From: Thermomonas paludicola
GTDB lineage: Bacteria > Pseudomonadota > Gammaproteobacteria > Xanthomonadales > Xanthomonadaceae
DNA: 64,000 nucleotides
NCBI RefSeq assembly: GCF_024498955.1
Contig: NZ_CP093311.1
Span: 930,001 to 994,000, forward strand
Direction: 5' to 3'
Shown here: positions 34,451 through 43,524 of the stretch, in pieces
Position numbering within the stretch: position 1 is the stretch's first letter
Layout of the letters: every line of letters starts with the position of its first letter
Notes under the pieces: model-generated
What the model was told of the DNA's origin: nothing
Databases searched by the model: none
What the model saw: the letters and a program-made list of their open reading frames with translations, nothing else
Program-made: the position numbers and the translations under genes

Positions 34451-35112
34451 CGCAGATGCTCCGTGAAGAAGTCCAGTGTACGCCGCCACGCCAGTGCCGC
34501 CGCGTCAGGTTGATGGGGAGGATCAGGGTCGCGGTTGAAGGCGTGGTCGGCATCCGCATAGACAAAGACCTGGGCCTGTGGCTGCTTCTGCCGGTGCAGG
34601 TCGATGGCGGCTGGCGGGATCGCCGCATCCAGCGTGCCGAAATGGAGCATCAAGGGCGCGCCCGCAGGCTCATCCAGAAATGGCGGATTGCGCGTGGCGT
34701 AATAGCTCACCGCCGGCAGGCTCAGCCGGGTGGCGGCCAGCAGCGCCACGGTGCCGCCCCAGGAAAAGCCCAGCACGCCGACCTTGTGTCCTTCGCACGC
34801 CAGCAGCTGCGCGGCGGTGTCGGTGGCGTCCAGCCCGCAGTCCAGGCCAAGCTGGTTGACGATGCTTCGCCCGCGGTCAGCGCCGGCCTGATCGGTTGGC
34901 AGCACCAGGCCGGGTTCGATCAGGTCGAAATACGCCGGTGCCAGCGCGATGAAGCCGGCTTGTGCCAGTCGCTCACACACATGTTGGTAGTGCGGCAACA
35001 GGCCGAAAATTTCGTGCGCCACCACCACCGCCCCACGCGGCGCGCCATCAGGCTTGGCCAGCCATGCCTGCACGGCACCGCAGGGGGTGTAGAGGGTTTG
35101 CCAATCGCCCAT
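34447..35112 (-). CDS. Dienelactone hydrolase family alpha/beta hydrolase
   Basis: This 221-residue alpha/beta hydrolase has the nucleophile elbow GVLGFSWGGTVALL. Ser replaces the Cys of true dienelactone hydrolase. The acid is probably the Asp of HFGTLDAAIPP and the base the His of YADADHAFNRD. VVVAHEIFGLLPHYQHVCERLAQAGFIALAPAYF is the family's N-terminal region. The Ser nucleophile suggests an esterase-like activity rather than dienelactone cleavage. GGAG precedes the ATG by six bases. It is coupled to the HIT gene downstream by an ATGA overlap. Confidence 0.85.
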   Translation of the reverse strand: MGDWQTLYTPCGAVQAWLAKPDGAPRGAVVVAHEIFGLLPHYQHVCERLAQAGFIALAPAYFDLIEPGLVLPTDQAGADRGRSIVNQLGLDCGLDATDTAAQLLACEGHKVGVLGFSWGGTVALLAATRLSLPAVSYYATRNPPFLDEPAGAPLMLHFGTLDAAIPPAAIDLHRQKQPQAQVFVYADADHAFNRDPDPPHQPDAAALAWRRTLDFFTEHLR

Positions 35113-35143
35113 GCGGTTCTCCAGTCATACGGACGGTGGCGAG

Positions 35144-35198
35144 ACCGTCGGGTGAATCGCGTAGCGGCATTTGAGCCGCGGAGCGATCACCCGGCGGT
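35144..35198. repeat. Long imperfect palindrome (GTAG/REP-like)
   Basis: The arms 35144-35168 and 35175-35198 pair over about 24 bases with few mismatches, around a six-base loop. The inner part reads GTAGCGGCATTTGAGCCGCG, starting with the GTAG typical of xanthomonad REP elements. It shares the AGCGGC-TTT-GCCGCG core with the repeats at 31316-31413. Confidence 0.65.
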
Positions 35199-35262
35199 AG
35201 GCGCCGCCGCGCAATAAAGTTGGGTGCCTCACGCCTTCGCCAGAGCATTCAGCCGCACCGCG

Positions 35263-35268
35263 TATAAT
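35263..35268 (+). promoter_or_regulatory. -10 element of rimO
   Basis: TATAAT, a perfect consensus hexamer, 26 bases before the rimO ATG. No convincing -35 and no Shine-Dalgarno sequence are present. The leader would be about 20 bases. Confidence 0.55.
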
Positions 35269-35294
35269 TTCGCACCTTTTCCAGTAGTCGCGCC

Positions 35295-36626
35295 ATGTCC
35301 TTGCAGCAGCCCAAAGTCGGTTTCGTCAGCCTCGGCTGCCCCAAGGCGCTGGTGGACTCCGAACGCATCCTCACCCAGCTCAAGGTGGAAGGGTACGACC
35401 TGGTGCAGACCTATGACGATGCCGACGTCGTGGTGGTCAACACCTGCGGCTTCATCGACAGTGCCGTGGCCGAGTCGCTGGACACCATCGGCGAGGCGCT
35501 GGCCGAGAACGGCAAAGTCATCGTCACCGGCTGCCTGGGCAAGCGTGCCGACCTCATCCGCGAGGCGCACCCGGGCGTGCTGTCGATCAGCGGCCCGCAG
35601 GATTACGCCAGCGTGATGGATGCGGTACACGCCGCGCTGCCGCCGCAGCACGACCCGTTCGTGGACCTGCTGCCCGATTACGGCTTGAAGCTGACCCCGA
35701 AGCACTATGCCTATCTGAAGATCTCCGAAGGCTGCAACCACCGCTGCAGCTTCTGCATCATCCCGTCGATGCGCGGCGATCTGGTCTCGCGCCCGGTGGA
35801 CGACGTGCTGCGCGAAGCCGAGAAGCTGGTGCGCGGCGGCGTGAAGGAACTACTGGTGGTCTCGCAGGACACCAGCGCCTACGGCGTGGACCTGAAGTAC
35901 GCACCGCGCCTGTGGCGCACCGGCATGTACGAGACGCGCATGAAGGCCCTGTGCGAAGGCTTGTCGGAGCTGGGCGTGTGGACGCGCCTGCATTACGTCT
36001 ATCCATATCCGCATGTCGATGATGTGATTCCGCTGATGGCCGACGGCAAACTCCTGCCGTATCTGGATATCCCGTTCCAGCACGCCAGCCCGCGCATCCT
36101 CAAACTCATGAAGCGCCCCGGCGCGGTGGACAAGACGCTGGAGCGCATCCACAACTGGCGCAACATCTGCCCGGAGCTGACCATTCGCAGCACCTTCATC
36201 GTCGGCTTCCCCGGCGAAACCGAGCAGGAGTTCGAGGAATTGCTGGACTTCCTCGATGAGGCGCAGTTGGACCGCGTAGGCGCGTTCGCCTATTCGCCGG
36301 TGGAGGGCGCGAAGGCCAACGACCTGCCGGACCCCGTCGATGAAGACGTGAAGCAGGAGCGCCTTGCCCGCTTCATGCAGCGGCAGGCGGAGATTTCCGA
36401 GGCGCGGCTGGCGGCCAAGGTGGGCAGCGTGCAGCAGGTGATCGTGGACGCCATCGACGGCGAATTGGCCATCGCCCGCTCGATGGCCGATGCGCCGGAA
36501 ATCGACGGCCTGGTGCAGGTGCAGGACGGCCGCGAGGCCGGGCTTCAGCCCGGCGACTTCGCCCAGGTCCGGATCATGGGCAGCGACGAGCACGATTTGT
36601 ATGGCGAGGTGGATTACAACGCCTGA
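35295..36626 (+). CDS. rimO: Ribosomal protein S12 methylthiotransferase
   Basis: This 443-residue radical SAM enzyme adds a methylthio group to Asp89 of ribosomal protein S12. The N-terminal UPF0004 domain supplies three cluster Cys ([32 protein letters not shown]). The radical SAM motif is [17 protein letters not shown] (C-X3-C-X2-C) near residue 148. A C-terminal TRAM domain (about 375-440) ends with [14 protein letters not shown]. The family GCPK and length separate it from MiaB. It stands alone, with a TATAAT upstream and no visible ribosome-binding site. Confidence 0.95.
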   Translation: MSLQQPKVGFVSLGCPKALVDSERILTQLKVEGYDLVQTYDDADVVVVNTCGFIDSAVAESLDTIGEALAENGKVIVTGCLGKRADLIREAHPGVLSISGPQDYASVMDAVHAALPPQHDPFVDLLPDYGLKLTPKHYAYLKISEGCNHRCSFCIIPSMRGDLVSRPVDDVLREAEKLVRGGVKELLVVSQDTSAYGVDLKYAPRLWRTGMYETRMKALCEGLSELGVWTRLHYVYPYPHVDDVIPLMADGKLLPYLDIPFQHASPRILKLMKRPGAVDKTLERIHNWRNICPELTIRSTFIVGFPGETEQEFEELLDFLDEAQLDRVGAFAYSPVEGAKANDLPDPVDEDVKQERLARFMQRQAEISEARLAAKVGSVQQVIVDAIDGELAIARSMADAPEIDGLVQVQDGREAGLQPGDFAQVRIMGSDEHDLYGEVDYNA

Positions 36627-36751
36627 GGGCGTGGCCCCAACCCAGGCCGCAAACGCCGCCCGGCCCCGGCAACGGCCCGCCCGTCGGTCACGACTGGAAA
36701 CCGCGTGGAACCCCCCGTAAGGTGAGCATTGCCTGAATTCGGGAGCTGCAC

Positions 36752-37285
36752 GTGTATCGCTCACCCCTTCGCACCAACGCTCGCGCGCGCGGCTTCACCT
36801 TGGTGGAGCTGATGGTGACCGTGGCCGTGATCGCCCTGCTGGCCGTGGTCGCCGTCCCCGGCATGACGGCGTTGATCAACAACAGCCGCTTGAATGGCCA
36901 GTCCGAAGAGATGCAGACAACCCTGCAACTGGCGAGGTCGGAAGCGCTTCGCCGCAATGCACGGGTAACCGTGTGTCCAAGCAGCAATGGCACCACCTGC
37001 GCGGCCACGACTTCCTGGTCGCGCGTGATCGTGCATGGCATGGACAACACCGCGTCTCCCGCAGTGGATGACGTGATTCGCGATGTTTCCGTGTCCGGAA
37101 ATGTCCAGATCAGCGGTCCGGCGGCGGGCATCGCGTTCCTGCCGTCGGGCATGATCGATTCCCAGCAGGCCGTCAACGTCTGCATGCCCGTCAGCAACCC
37201 GTCCAACAACCAGCGCGACATCACCGTGATGATCAGCGGCGTGGTGTCCTCAACTCCCCATAACGGCGGCGGAGCCTGCCCATGA
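36752..37285 (+). CDS. fimT: Minor pilin FimT/GspH family
   Basis: This 177-residue type IV minor pilin has a short basic leader, the prepilin peptidase site [27 protein letters not shown] and Glu5 of the mature protein. The GspH/FimT domain follows (SRLNGQSEEMQTTLQLARSEALRR). FimT/FimU proteins help to prime pilus assembly, and some FimT bind DNA in natural transformation. GGGAG precedes the GTG start by six bases. It opens a tightly packed operon: fimT, pilV, pilW and pilX overlap each other by ATGA or GTGA, then pilY1 and pilE follow. Confidence 0.9.
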   Translation: MYRSPLRTNARARGFTLVELMVTVAVIALLAVVAVPGMTALINNSRLNGQSEEMQTTLQLARSEALRRNARVTVCPSSNGTTCAATTSWSRVIVHGMDNTASPAVDDVIRDVSVSGNVQISGPAAGIAFLPSGMIDSQQAVNVCMPVSNPSNNQRDITVMISGVVSSTPHNGGGACP

Positions 37286-37752
37286 GTCTCGTGACGATCC
37301 AGCATCCCCGGCACATCCCGTCCGCACGCCTGCAACAGGGCATGGGCATGATCGAGGTGCTCGTTTCCGTGTTGGTACTGGCCGTGGGTCTGCTGGGCGT
37401 TGCTGCCATGCAGTCGCTGGCGTTGCGTGGCGGGCAAGGCTCGCTGGAAACATCGCAGGCGGTCATGCAGAGCAATTCCATCGTGGAGGCAATGCGGATC
37501 AATCCCACTGGCAACTACAACATGGGCAAGACATGTAGTGCTGCGTCGGTCACCGGCACCGATCTCCGGGCCAATGACCAGAGGGCATGGGTAACGGCCT
37601 TGAAATCCACTGTCGGTGCTGATGCCGCGACCTGCGGCCAGATCACGGGTTGCCCGGGCGCCTGCGTCATCACGGTGTTTTGGGATGACTCCCGCGCCGG
37701 GACTGACCAGGGTGGCACTGCGCGCAGCCTGGTGACGAACGCACGCATATGA
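37282..37752 (+). CDS. pilV: Type IV pilus minor pilin PilV
   Basis: This 156-residue minor pilin has a 19-residue-plus leader and the class III cleavage site QGMGMIEVLVSVLVLAVGLLGVAAMQ, in which Glu5 is kept. The remaining body has a PilV domain with paired Cys (TCSAAS, CGQITGCPGAC). PilV takes part in the priming complex with PilW, PilX and PilY1. The ATG overlaps the fimT stop as ATGA, and its stop overlaps pilW in the same way, so the products are probably made in fixed proportion. Confidence 0.9.
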   Translation: MSLVTIQHPRHIPSARLQQGMGMIEVLVSVLVLAVGLLGVAAMQSLALRGGQGSLETSQAVMQSNSIVEAMRINPTGNYNMGKTCSAASVTGTDLRANDQRAWVTALKSTVGADAATCGQITGCPGACVITVFWDDSRAGTDQGGTARSLVTNARI

Positions 37753-38624
37753 GGACCGATTCCATGCAAGCAACGCGCGCCCAATCCGGTTTCGGTCTGA
37801 TCGAGCTGATGATTGCCATGGTTCTGGGCCTGCTGGTGATGGGCGCGGCATTTGCCGTGTTCCAGTCCAACCAGCGGAGCTATCAGGCCAACCAGGGGCT
37901 GAGCCGCATCCAGGAGAGCGCGCGCGTGGCCTTCGAGCTGATGTCACGCGACATGCGCGCCGCCGGCGGCACCGCCTGCTCCAATTTGGCGGCGCCCGAT
38001 GTGGAGCACACCGCCACGGCCGACGAGATCAAGCTGCGCTCCGCCCCCGTGGGGGACAACGGCACCGGCGATGGCAGCCAGCTGGTGGTGACCTCGGGCG
38101 ATGACACGGCCTACCACGTCACCGCAGCCACCACCAACAGCATCACCCTGGCCACCGGTACCGGGCCTGGCGAGATCAACGACGCCAAGGATGCGTTCAA
38201 GACCAACGACACGATGATCCTGTGCAGCGCCAACCTGCTGTACGTGGTGAAGGCCGGCACGGTGGGCACCAGCGTGGTGACCTTCACCCCGGCCACACCG
38301 GTCGTCATGACGGTTGACCCGATGGCCCCGCCGGCCACGGTGATGCTGGCCAAATATCGCAGCACCCGCTGGTACCGGAACGGCACTGGCCTGTTTGTGT
38401 CCCGTGAAGGCGGCGTCGGGCAGCAAGTGGCCGATGGCGTGACGGCGCTCAGCTTCAGTTATCTGGTGGATGGCGCAAGCAGTTACACCGCGACACCTGC
38501 CAGCTGGACAGACGTGGTGGCGGTGCGGGTGGACATGACGTTGCAGGGGGCTGATCAGGTGGATAACAAGACGATCAGCCGCAACGTTTCCAATGTGATC
38601 AGCTTGAGGAGCCGCGCACTGTGA
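37749..38624 (+). CDS. pilW: Type IV pilus minor pilin PilW
   Basis: This 291-residue minor pilin has the cleavage site QSG-FGLIELMIAMVLGLLVMGAAFAVFQSNQRSYQ. A long PilW domain follows, with YLVDGASSYTATPASWTDVVAVRVDMTLQ near the end. PilW bridges PilY1 to the pilus tip in Pseudomonas. The size is normal for xanthomonads. It overlaps pilV by ATGA and pilX by GTGA. Confidence 0.92.
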   Translation: MRTDSMQATRAQSGFGLIELMIAMVLGLLVMGAAFAVFQSNQRSYQANQGLSRIQESARVAFELMSRDMRAAGGTACSNLAAPDVEHTATADEIKLRSAPVGDNGTGDGSQLVVTSGDDTAYHVTAATTNSITLATGTGPGEINDAKDAFKTNDTMILCSANLLYVVKAGTVGTSVVTFTPATPVVMTVDPMAPPATVMLAKYRSTRWYRNGTGLFVSREGGVGQQVADGVTALSFSYLVDGASSYTATPASWTDVVAVRVDMTLQGADQVDNKTISRNVSNVISLRSRAL

Positions 38625-39181
38625 ACGGAACTGCCTGTATCCATTCCGGTTTTCGCCGCCAACAGGGCGTGTCGCTGGTGATCGTGCTGATTCTGCTGGT
38701 GGTCATGTCCGTGCTCGGGCTTGCCGTGCTGCGCAGCTCCGGCATGCAGGAGCGCATGACCGCCAACCTGCGTGACCGCAGCCTGGCCATGCAGGCGGCG
38801 GAAGCCGCGCTGCGGGAAGCGCAGCAGGATGTTTTGGGAGATGCGGCACTTTCTGATCTCCAGTACGGCAAGACGCTTCAGGAGATGCGCTTGGCCGGCA
38901 AGCCGATGGCGTGCACGGCCAATGGCATTTGTGACATCACGGCGGGCGAAGCGCCGGTTGCCAGGACGGCCAGTGATGGTCATTCCAGTTACACCATCGA
39001 ATATCTGGGCACCGGCAAAGGCTCCACCCTGCAAGGGGTGTGCGAGACCACCAAGGCTCAGGAAAGCTACCAGTGCCAGCGCCCCATGTTCCGCATCACC
39101 GCCACCGGCCGCAGCGTGACCCCCGGCGGCACCGTGGGTCTTGCGCAAGTAGTGCTGCAAGCCAACGTCGTCAGCCGCTGA
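38621..39181 (+). CDS. pilX: Type IV pilus assembly protein PilX
   Basis: This 186-residue protein has the membrane helix RQQGVSLVIVLILLVVMSVLGLAVLRSSGMQERMTANL. The Glu5 of ordinary pilins is absent, as expected for PilX/GspK-type tip proteins. The stretch RDRSLAMQAAEAALREAQQ is the typical PilX helix. PilX is thought to cap the tip complex with PilY1. The GTG start overlaps the pilW stop as GTGA. pilY1 begins 24 bases downstream. Confidence 0.9.
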   Translation: MNGTACIHSGFRRQQGVSLVIVLILLVVMSVLGLAVLRSSGMQERMTANLRDRSLAMQAAEAALREAQQDVLGDAALSDLQYGKTLQEMRLAGKPMACTANGICDITAGEAPVARTASDGHSSYTIEYLGTGKGSTLQGVCETTKAQESYQCQRPMFRITATGRSVTPGGTVGLAQVVLQANVVSR

Positions 39182-39205
39182 TCCGGCCCGCAAGAGAGTA
39201 CTGCC

Positions 39206-42200
39206 ATGAATCGCATCCATTCCCGCACCGAACGCAAGCTGGCCCGCGCACTGCGCCCGCAGCGCCCGTGGTGGACCATGCCGGCCGCCTTCCTGGCCAC
39301 CTTGCTGGCGCTGCCGGTCAACGCCGGCATCACCATCCCCGATGACCCGTTGACCACCGGCAACCGCGTCGCGCCGAACATCCTGTTCATTCTGGATGAC
39401 TCGGGCTCGATGACCTGGGGCAACATGAACAGTCAGGACATCAGCCAGATCACCGGCTCCGGCAGCTTCAGCGATGGGCCCGATGCGAATGGCATTGATA
39501 CTGGTACAAGCAAAACGACGGAAAGCACCGGCAATTCCGCGATGTACGAGCAGAATTACGTCACCAATACGCTTTATTACAACCCGGGCACGAGCTACAA
39601 GCCGTGGATGCAGGCCGGCGGTACCCGCATGACCGGCGGGATGTCGTTCACCTCGGTGTACAGCGATAACAACGGTACCAGCGGCAGCAAGAATCTCTCC
39701 TCGAATACCCAGACGTTCTACGCGCCGAAGGTTCCTGCCACGTCCACGATCTCGTATTTGTCCAAAGTCGACAACTACTATCGATACCAGTTCACCGGAG
39801 GGGATCTGGTTCGGGGGGAGTGGGGTCAAGTCGTGGAAACCAGCCAAACGGCGCCGGGCTTTCCCAATAATGGTCACAGCGCCAGCAAGAAGAATTGGGA
39901 TGTGCTTTCGCTCACGGTTCCTTCAGGGCTCGCAAGTTTCACCGTGACGACTTCCGGTGGTTCGGGAAATTCGAATCTTTACGTCGATTTCAGCAATCCA
40001 CCTTCGTCGCCCTATTCGTGCAGTTCAACCAGTGGTAACACCTCTGATTCTTGCTCCGTGTATTCGCCCTCTGCGGGCACGTATTACATCGGGCTGTACG
40101 GATCCTCCAGTTTTTCGAACGTCAACGTTACGGTGAAGTTCACGACCTCCAACAGCTGTGATGGAGACAGTGCAGGGTCGTGGGGTTGGATCAATTGCAC
40201 CGTGTCCACCGCCGCCGGTTCCGCCACGCCAACAGGTCGCACCGTTGCCGCAGAGCAGGCCAATTTCGCCACCTGGTACTCGTATTACCGCACCCGAATC
40301 AAGGCGGCCAAGGGCGGTGCGGCCGAAGCGTTCAGCCCCCTCGGCAACAAGGTGCGCGTGGGCTATCGCAGCCTGCATGAAAATGGCAGCAGCGACTTCG
40401 ATATTCCGGTGGCGTCCGGTGACGGACGCTTTATCGACGACAGTTCGGCATCCATCACCAATCGCAGCACCTGGTACAACCGCCTGTTCAATGCCAGCGC
40501 AAGCAATGGCACGCCGCTGCAAAGCATTCTGGATGACGCCGGTAAATACTTCAGCGGCAGCGGCAGTTCGGGACCGTATGGCCCGGAATCGGGCAGTGAC
40601 CAGCTCTCGTGCCGGCAGAACTTCACCATCCTGACCACCGACGGCTACTGGAATGGCGGCACCGCCGGCAGCGGCAACGTGGACAATACCGCAGGCACCA
40701 CCATCAAGGGGCCGAAGAGCAAATCGTACAAATACTCGCCAGTGTCTCCATACAAGGATGGCAATGACAGCACCTTGGCCGACGTGGCGATGAAGTACTG
40801 GGTGACCGACCTGCGCACCGAATCCTACATGGGCAATTCCACCAGCCCGAACAACAACAACGTGCCGACCACCGACGATGACCCCGCATTCTGGCAGCAC
40901 ATGGTCACCTTCAGCATTTCCATTGGCCTGAAGACCACGCAGGGCTGGTCCAGCGTGGAAGATGTCACTGCCAATCCGACGTGGAACGATCCGAACGGCA
41001 ACCCGCCGGGTGATAACCAGGCGGCCAATATCGACGACCTGCTGCACGCCGCCGTCAACGGTCACGGCCAGTTCGTGGCCGCCACCAGTCCGGATGCGTT
41101 CACCGCCGGCCTGCGCAAGGCGCTGGCCGCCATCGCCAAGCGCACCAGTTCGTACTCCAACGTGGCCACCAACTCCACCTCGCTCAGCACCGGGGCGCAG
41201 GTGTTCTCTGCCAGCTATGTGTCGGGTGATTGGGTGGGCTCGGTGAAGGCGCAGTCGGTGGATCGCAACGGCGTGTCCGCCACCGCGTCCTGGACCGCCA
41301 CCATTCCGGGCGTGGGCACCCGCAAGGTGTACACCTCCAGCGGTACCGTTGGCAGCCCCGGCAGCAGCGGAACCATGTTCCCCACCAGCGGCCAGGCCAC
41401 GGCGCTGGAGCGCACCGGCGGGCCGTCGAATTATCCGGTGACGGGCGCCGACAACGCGGCCTACATCAAGGGCAATGCCACCCTGGAAGACCGCAATGGT
41501 GGCCTGCTGCGTGACCGCCCAACCACCGTGCTGGGCGACATCATCGGCTCGTCGCCGGCCTATGTGGAGGGGGGCGCCGATGGGGATGGCACCGCCGCCG
41601 GCACGCTGTACGTGGGCGCCAACGACGGCATGCTGCACGCGTTCGATGCCGCCAACGGCAATGAACTGTTCGCCTACGTGCCGAATATCCTGAACTTCGG
41701 CAACCTGGCCTCGCTCAGCCGCGGGGATTACGACCACAAATTCTTCGTGGACGGCCCCATCGCGATTTCGCCGCACGCGCTGACGGCTGGCCAGAACATT
41801 CTGGTCGGCACCCTGGGGCGCGGCGGCAAGGGCCTGTACGCGCTGGATGTGTCCGCTCCGGGCTCGTTCAACACTGGCAGTTTCAAGTGGGAAAAGAACG
41901 AAACCAGCGGCAGCAACATGGGCCTGGTCCTGGGCGCGCCGGTGTTGGCCAATGTGCGCAACGGAGCGGGGACCCCGGCAGTGGTATTCGGCAATGGCCC
42001 CAACAGCGTCAATGACAAGGCCGTGCTGGTGGTGCTGGATCTGGATACCGGCGCGGTGATTCGTGAAATCGACACCGGCGTGGGCTCGTCTTCAGCACCG
42101 AACGGGCTGTTTGCGCCGCTGGGCCTGTATGCGGCCGATGGCAAGACGCTGGTGTATGCCTATGCCGCCGACATGCAGGGCAACCTGTGGAAATTCGACT

Positions 42201-42916
42201 TGCGCTCCAGCACGCCTTCCGCGTGGACGGCCACCAAGCTGTTCCATGCCGAAAAGACCGCGGGCACGCCGCAGCCCATCACCGGTGGCCTGGCGTCGGC
42301 CATCGACCCCCGGACCGGCAAGCGCTGGGTGTTCTTCGGCACCGGCCGTTTCCTGACCACCAGCGACGGCAACGACAAGACCACTTTCGCGCAGAGCATC
42401 TACGGCGTCATGGACGACGGCGTGACCTACACGCGCAGCGACCTGACCTCGCATGCCGTGACCCTGGACGGTGCCAGTGGCAACCGCTACTTCGATGACA
42501 AGGCAACCTTGCCCAGCGCATCCAAGGGCTGGTACGTGGATCTGCCGGGCAAGGGCGAGCGCGTGGTGCAGGATGCGCAGGTGGACGGTGATTTCGTGGT
42601 GACCGCCAGCATGATTCCCGAGGGTGATGCCTGCGAGGCGTCTGGCACCGGGTTCATCAACGCCATCGACGCCTTCACCGGCACCAATGGCGGCAAGTCC
42701 TACTTCGACCTGGATCGTGACGGCAATACCGACAACACCGGTACCGGCGGCAAGCCGACTGGGTCGGTCAATCTGGGGGTGGGCATGCCCACGCGCCCGG
42801 TGCTGTTGCCTGGCGTGGGCGTGGTGGACGGCAGCGCCGGCCTGGGTGCCAACAGCTTTGGCAAGCAGATGATGAGCTGGCAGCGCGTCAGCTGGCGTGA
42901 AATCCGCAAGGACTGA
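39206..42916 (+). CDS. pilY1: Type IV pilus tip adhesin PilY1 with a probable PPC-like insertion
   Basis: This 1236-residue secreted protein has a signal peptide ending LPVNAG. A von Willebrand A-type region starts with the metal-site motif [12 protein letters not shown] (about 62-70) and resumes later with [14 protein letters not shown]-terminal PilY1 beta-propeller (about 770-1225, [21 protein letters not shown]) contains DLDRDGNTD near 1168, a candidate calcium loop. Between the two parts of the vWA region, residues about 231-313 look like a bacterial pre-peptidase C-terminal (PPC) domain ([19 protein letters not shown] ... [10 protein letters not shown]). The DNA there is visibly poorer in GC than its surroundings. 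ATG follows AAGAGAG at good spacing. Confidence 0.93.
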   Translation: MNRIHSRTERKLARALRPQRPWWTMPAAFLATLLALPVNAGITIPDDPLTTGNRVAPNILFILDDSGSMTWGNMNSQDISQITGSGSFSDGPDANGIDTGTSKTTESTGNSAMYEQNYVTNTLYYNPGTSYKPWMQAGGTRMTGGMSFTSVYSDNNGTSGSKNLSSNTQTFYAPKVPATSTISYLSKVDNYYRYQFTGGDLVRGEWGQVVETSQTAPGFPNNGHSASKKNWDVLSLTVPSGLASFTVTTSGGSGNSNLYVDFSNPPSSPYSCSSTSGNTSDSCSVYSPSAGTYYIGLYGSSSFSNVNVTVKFTTSNSCDGDSAGSWGWINCTVSTAAGSATPTGRTVAAEQANFATWYSYYRTRIKAAKGGAAEAFSPLGNKVRVGYRSLHENGSSDFDIPVASGDGRFIDDSSASITNRSTWYNRLFNASASNGTPLQSILDDAGKYFSGSGSSGPYGPESGSDQLSCRQNFTILTTDGYWNGGTAGSGNVDNTAGTTIKGPKSKSYKYSPVSPYKDGNDSTLADVAMKYWVTDLRTESYMGNSTSPNNNNVPTTDDDPAFWQHMVTFSISIGLKTTQGWSSVEDVTANPTWNDPNGNPPGDNQAANIDDLLHAAVNGHGQFVAATSPDAFTAGLRKALAAIAKRTSSYSNVATNSTSLSTGAQVFSASYVSGDWVGSVKAQSVDRNGVSATASWTATIPGVGTRKVYTSSGTVGSPGSSGTMFPTSGQATALERTGGPSNYPVTGADNAAYIKGNATLEDRNGGLLRDRPTTVLGDIIGSSPAYVEGGADGDGTAAGTLYVGANDGMLHAFDAANGNELFAYVPNILNFGNLASLSRGDYDHKFFVDGPIAISPHALTAGQNILVGTLGRGGKGLYALDVSAPGSFNTGSFKWEKNETSGSNMGLVLGAPVLANVRNGAGTPAVVFGNGPNSVNDKAVLVVLDLDTGAVIREIDTGVGSSSAPNGLFAPLGLYAADGKTLVYAYAADMQGNLWKFDLRSSTPSAWTATKLFHAEKTAGTPQPITGGLASAIDPRTGKRWVFFGTGRFLTTSDGNDKTTFAQSIYGVMDDGVTYTRSDLTSHAVTLDGASGNRYFDDKATLPSASKGWYVDLPGKGERVVQDAQVDGDFVVTASMIPEGDACEASGTGFINAIDAFTGTNGGKSYFDLDRDGNTDNTGTGGKPTGSVNLGVGMPTRPVLLPGVGVVDGSAGLGANSFGKQMMSWQRVSWREIRKD

Positions 42917-42945
42917 GCACGATGACCTTCCACAAGGAGTTACCC

Positions 42946-43341
42946 ATGCGTGCCAATCGCGTCTCCGGCTTCAGCCTGATCGAGTTGATGGTGGTCGTGG
43001 CCATCGTCGGCATCCTCGCCTCGATCGCCCTGCCTTCCTACAATGAGCATCAGCGCAAGACCCGCCGGACGGCGGGGACTGCCTGCCTGACCACGGTGGC
43101 GCAGCGAATGGAGCGTGTTTACACCACTGACCTTTCGTATTCGTCGGCGCCTGTCATTGGAACCCTGACGGCGGCCTGTGAACCCGATACGCTGACGTTC
43201 TACAACTTCGCCGTGGTTCCGGCAGCCAAGACGTTTGTCGTCAGCGCGGCACCATTCGGCAGGCAAAGCGGTGATTCCTGCGGCACCTTGAGCATCAATG
43301 AAAAAGGGACGAAATCGCCGGCGACGGCCGGATGCTGGTGA
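42946..43341 (+). CDS. pilE: Type IV pilin-like minor pilin PilE
   Basis: This 131-residue pilin-like protein has a short leader MRANRVSG and the mature N-terminus [27 protein letters not shown] with Glu5. The globular part has the C-terminal Cys pair ([12 protein letters not shown] ... ATAGCW) that forms the D-region. It closes the minor pilin operon, as in other xanthomonads. I chose ATG 42946 because AAGGAG lies six bases upstream; an in-frame ATG at 42922 would give an unusual longer leader. A strong terminator follows. Confidence 0.9.
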   Translation: MRANRVSGFSLIELMVVVAIVGILASIALPSYNEHQRKTRRTAGTACLTTVAQRMERVYTTDLSYSSAPVIGTLTAACEPDTLTFYNFAVVPAAKTFVVSAAPFGRQSGDSCGTLSINEKGTKSPATAGCW

Positions 43342-43365
43342 ACACCTGGTGTCATTGACGACGTC

Positions 43366-43395
43366 GAAACCCGCCCGCAAGGCGGGTTTCTTTTC
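43366..43395 (+). terminator. Rho-independent terminator of the pilin operon
   Basis: GAAACCCGCC / GGCGGGTTTC with loop CGCAA, a 10-bp perfect stem followed by TTTTC. It lies 24 bases after the pilE stop. Confidence 0.88.
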
Positions 43396-43524
43396 ATGGG
43401 GGGGGCACGACGCCAGAGTGGAGTTTTCATCAAGCGTCGAGCCATGGGGTAAGTTGGCACCCAACGTGGGCTCAGCCCATGGGTTGAGCGATATCCTGTT
43501 TGTCGGGGAACGAAGGGGAATACC

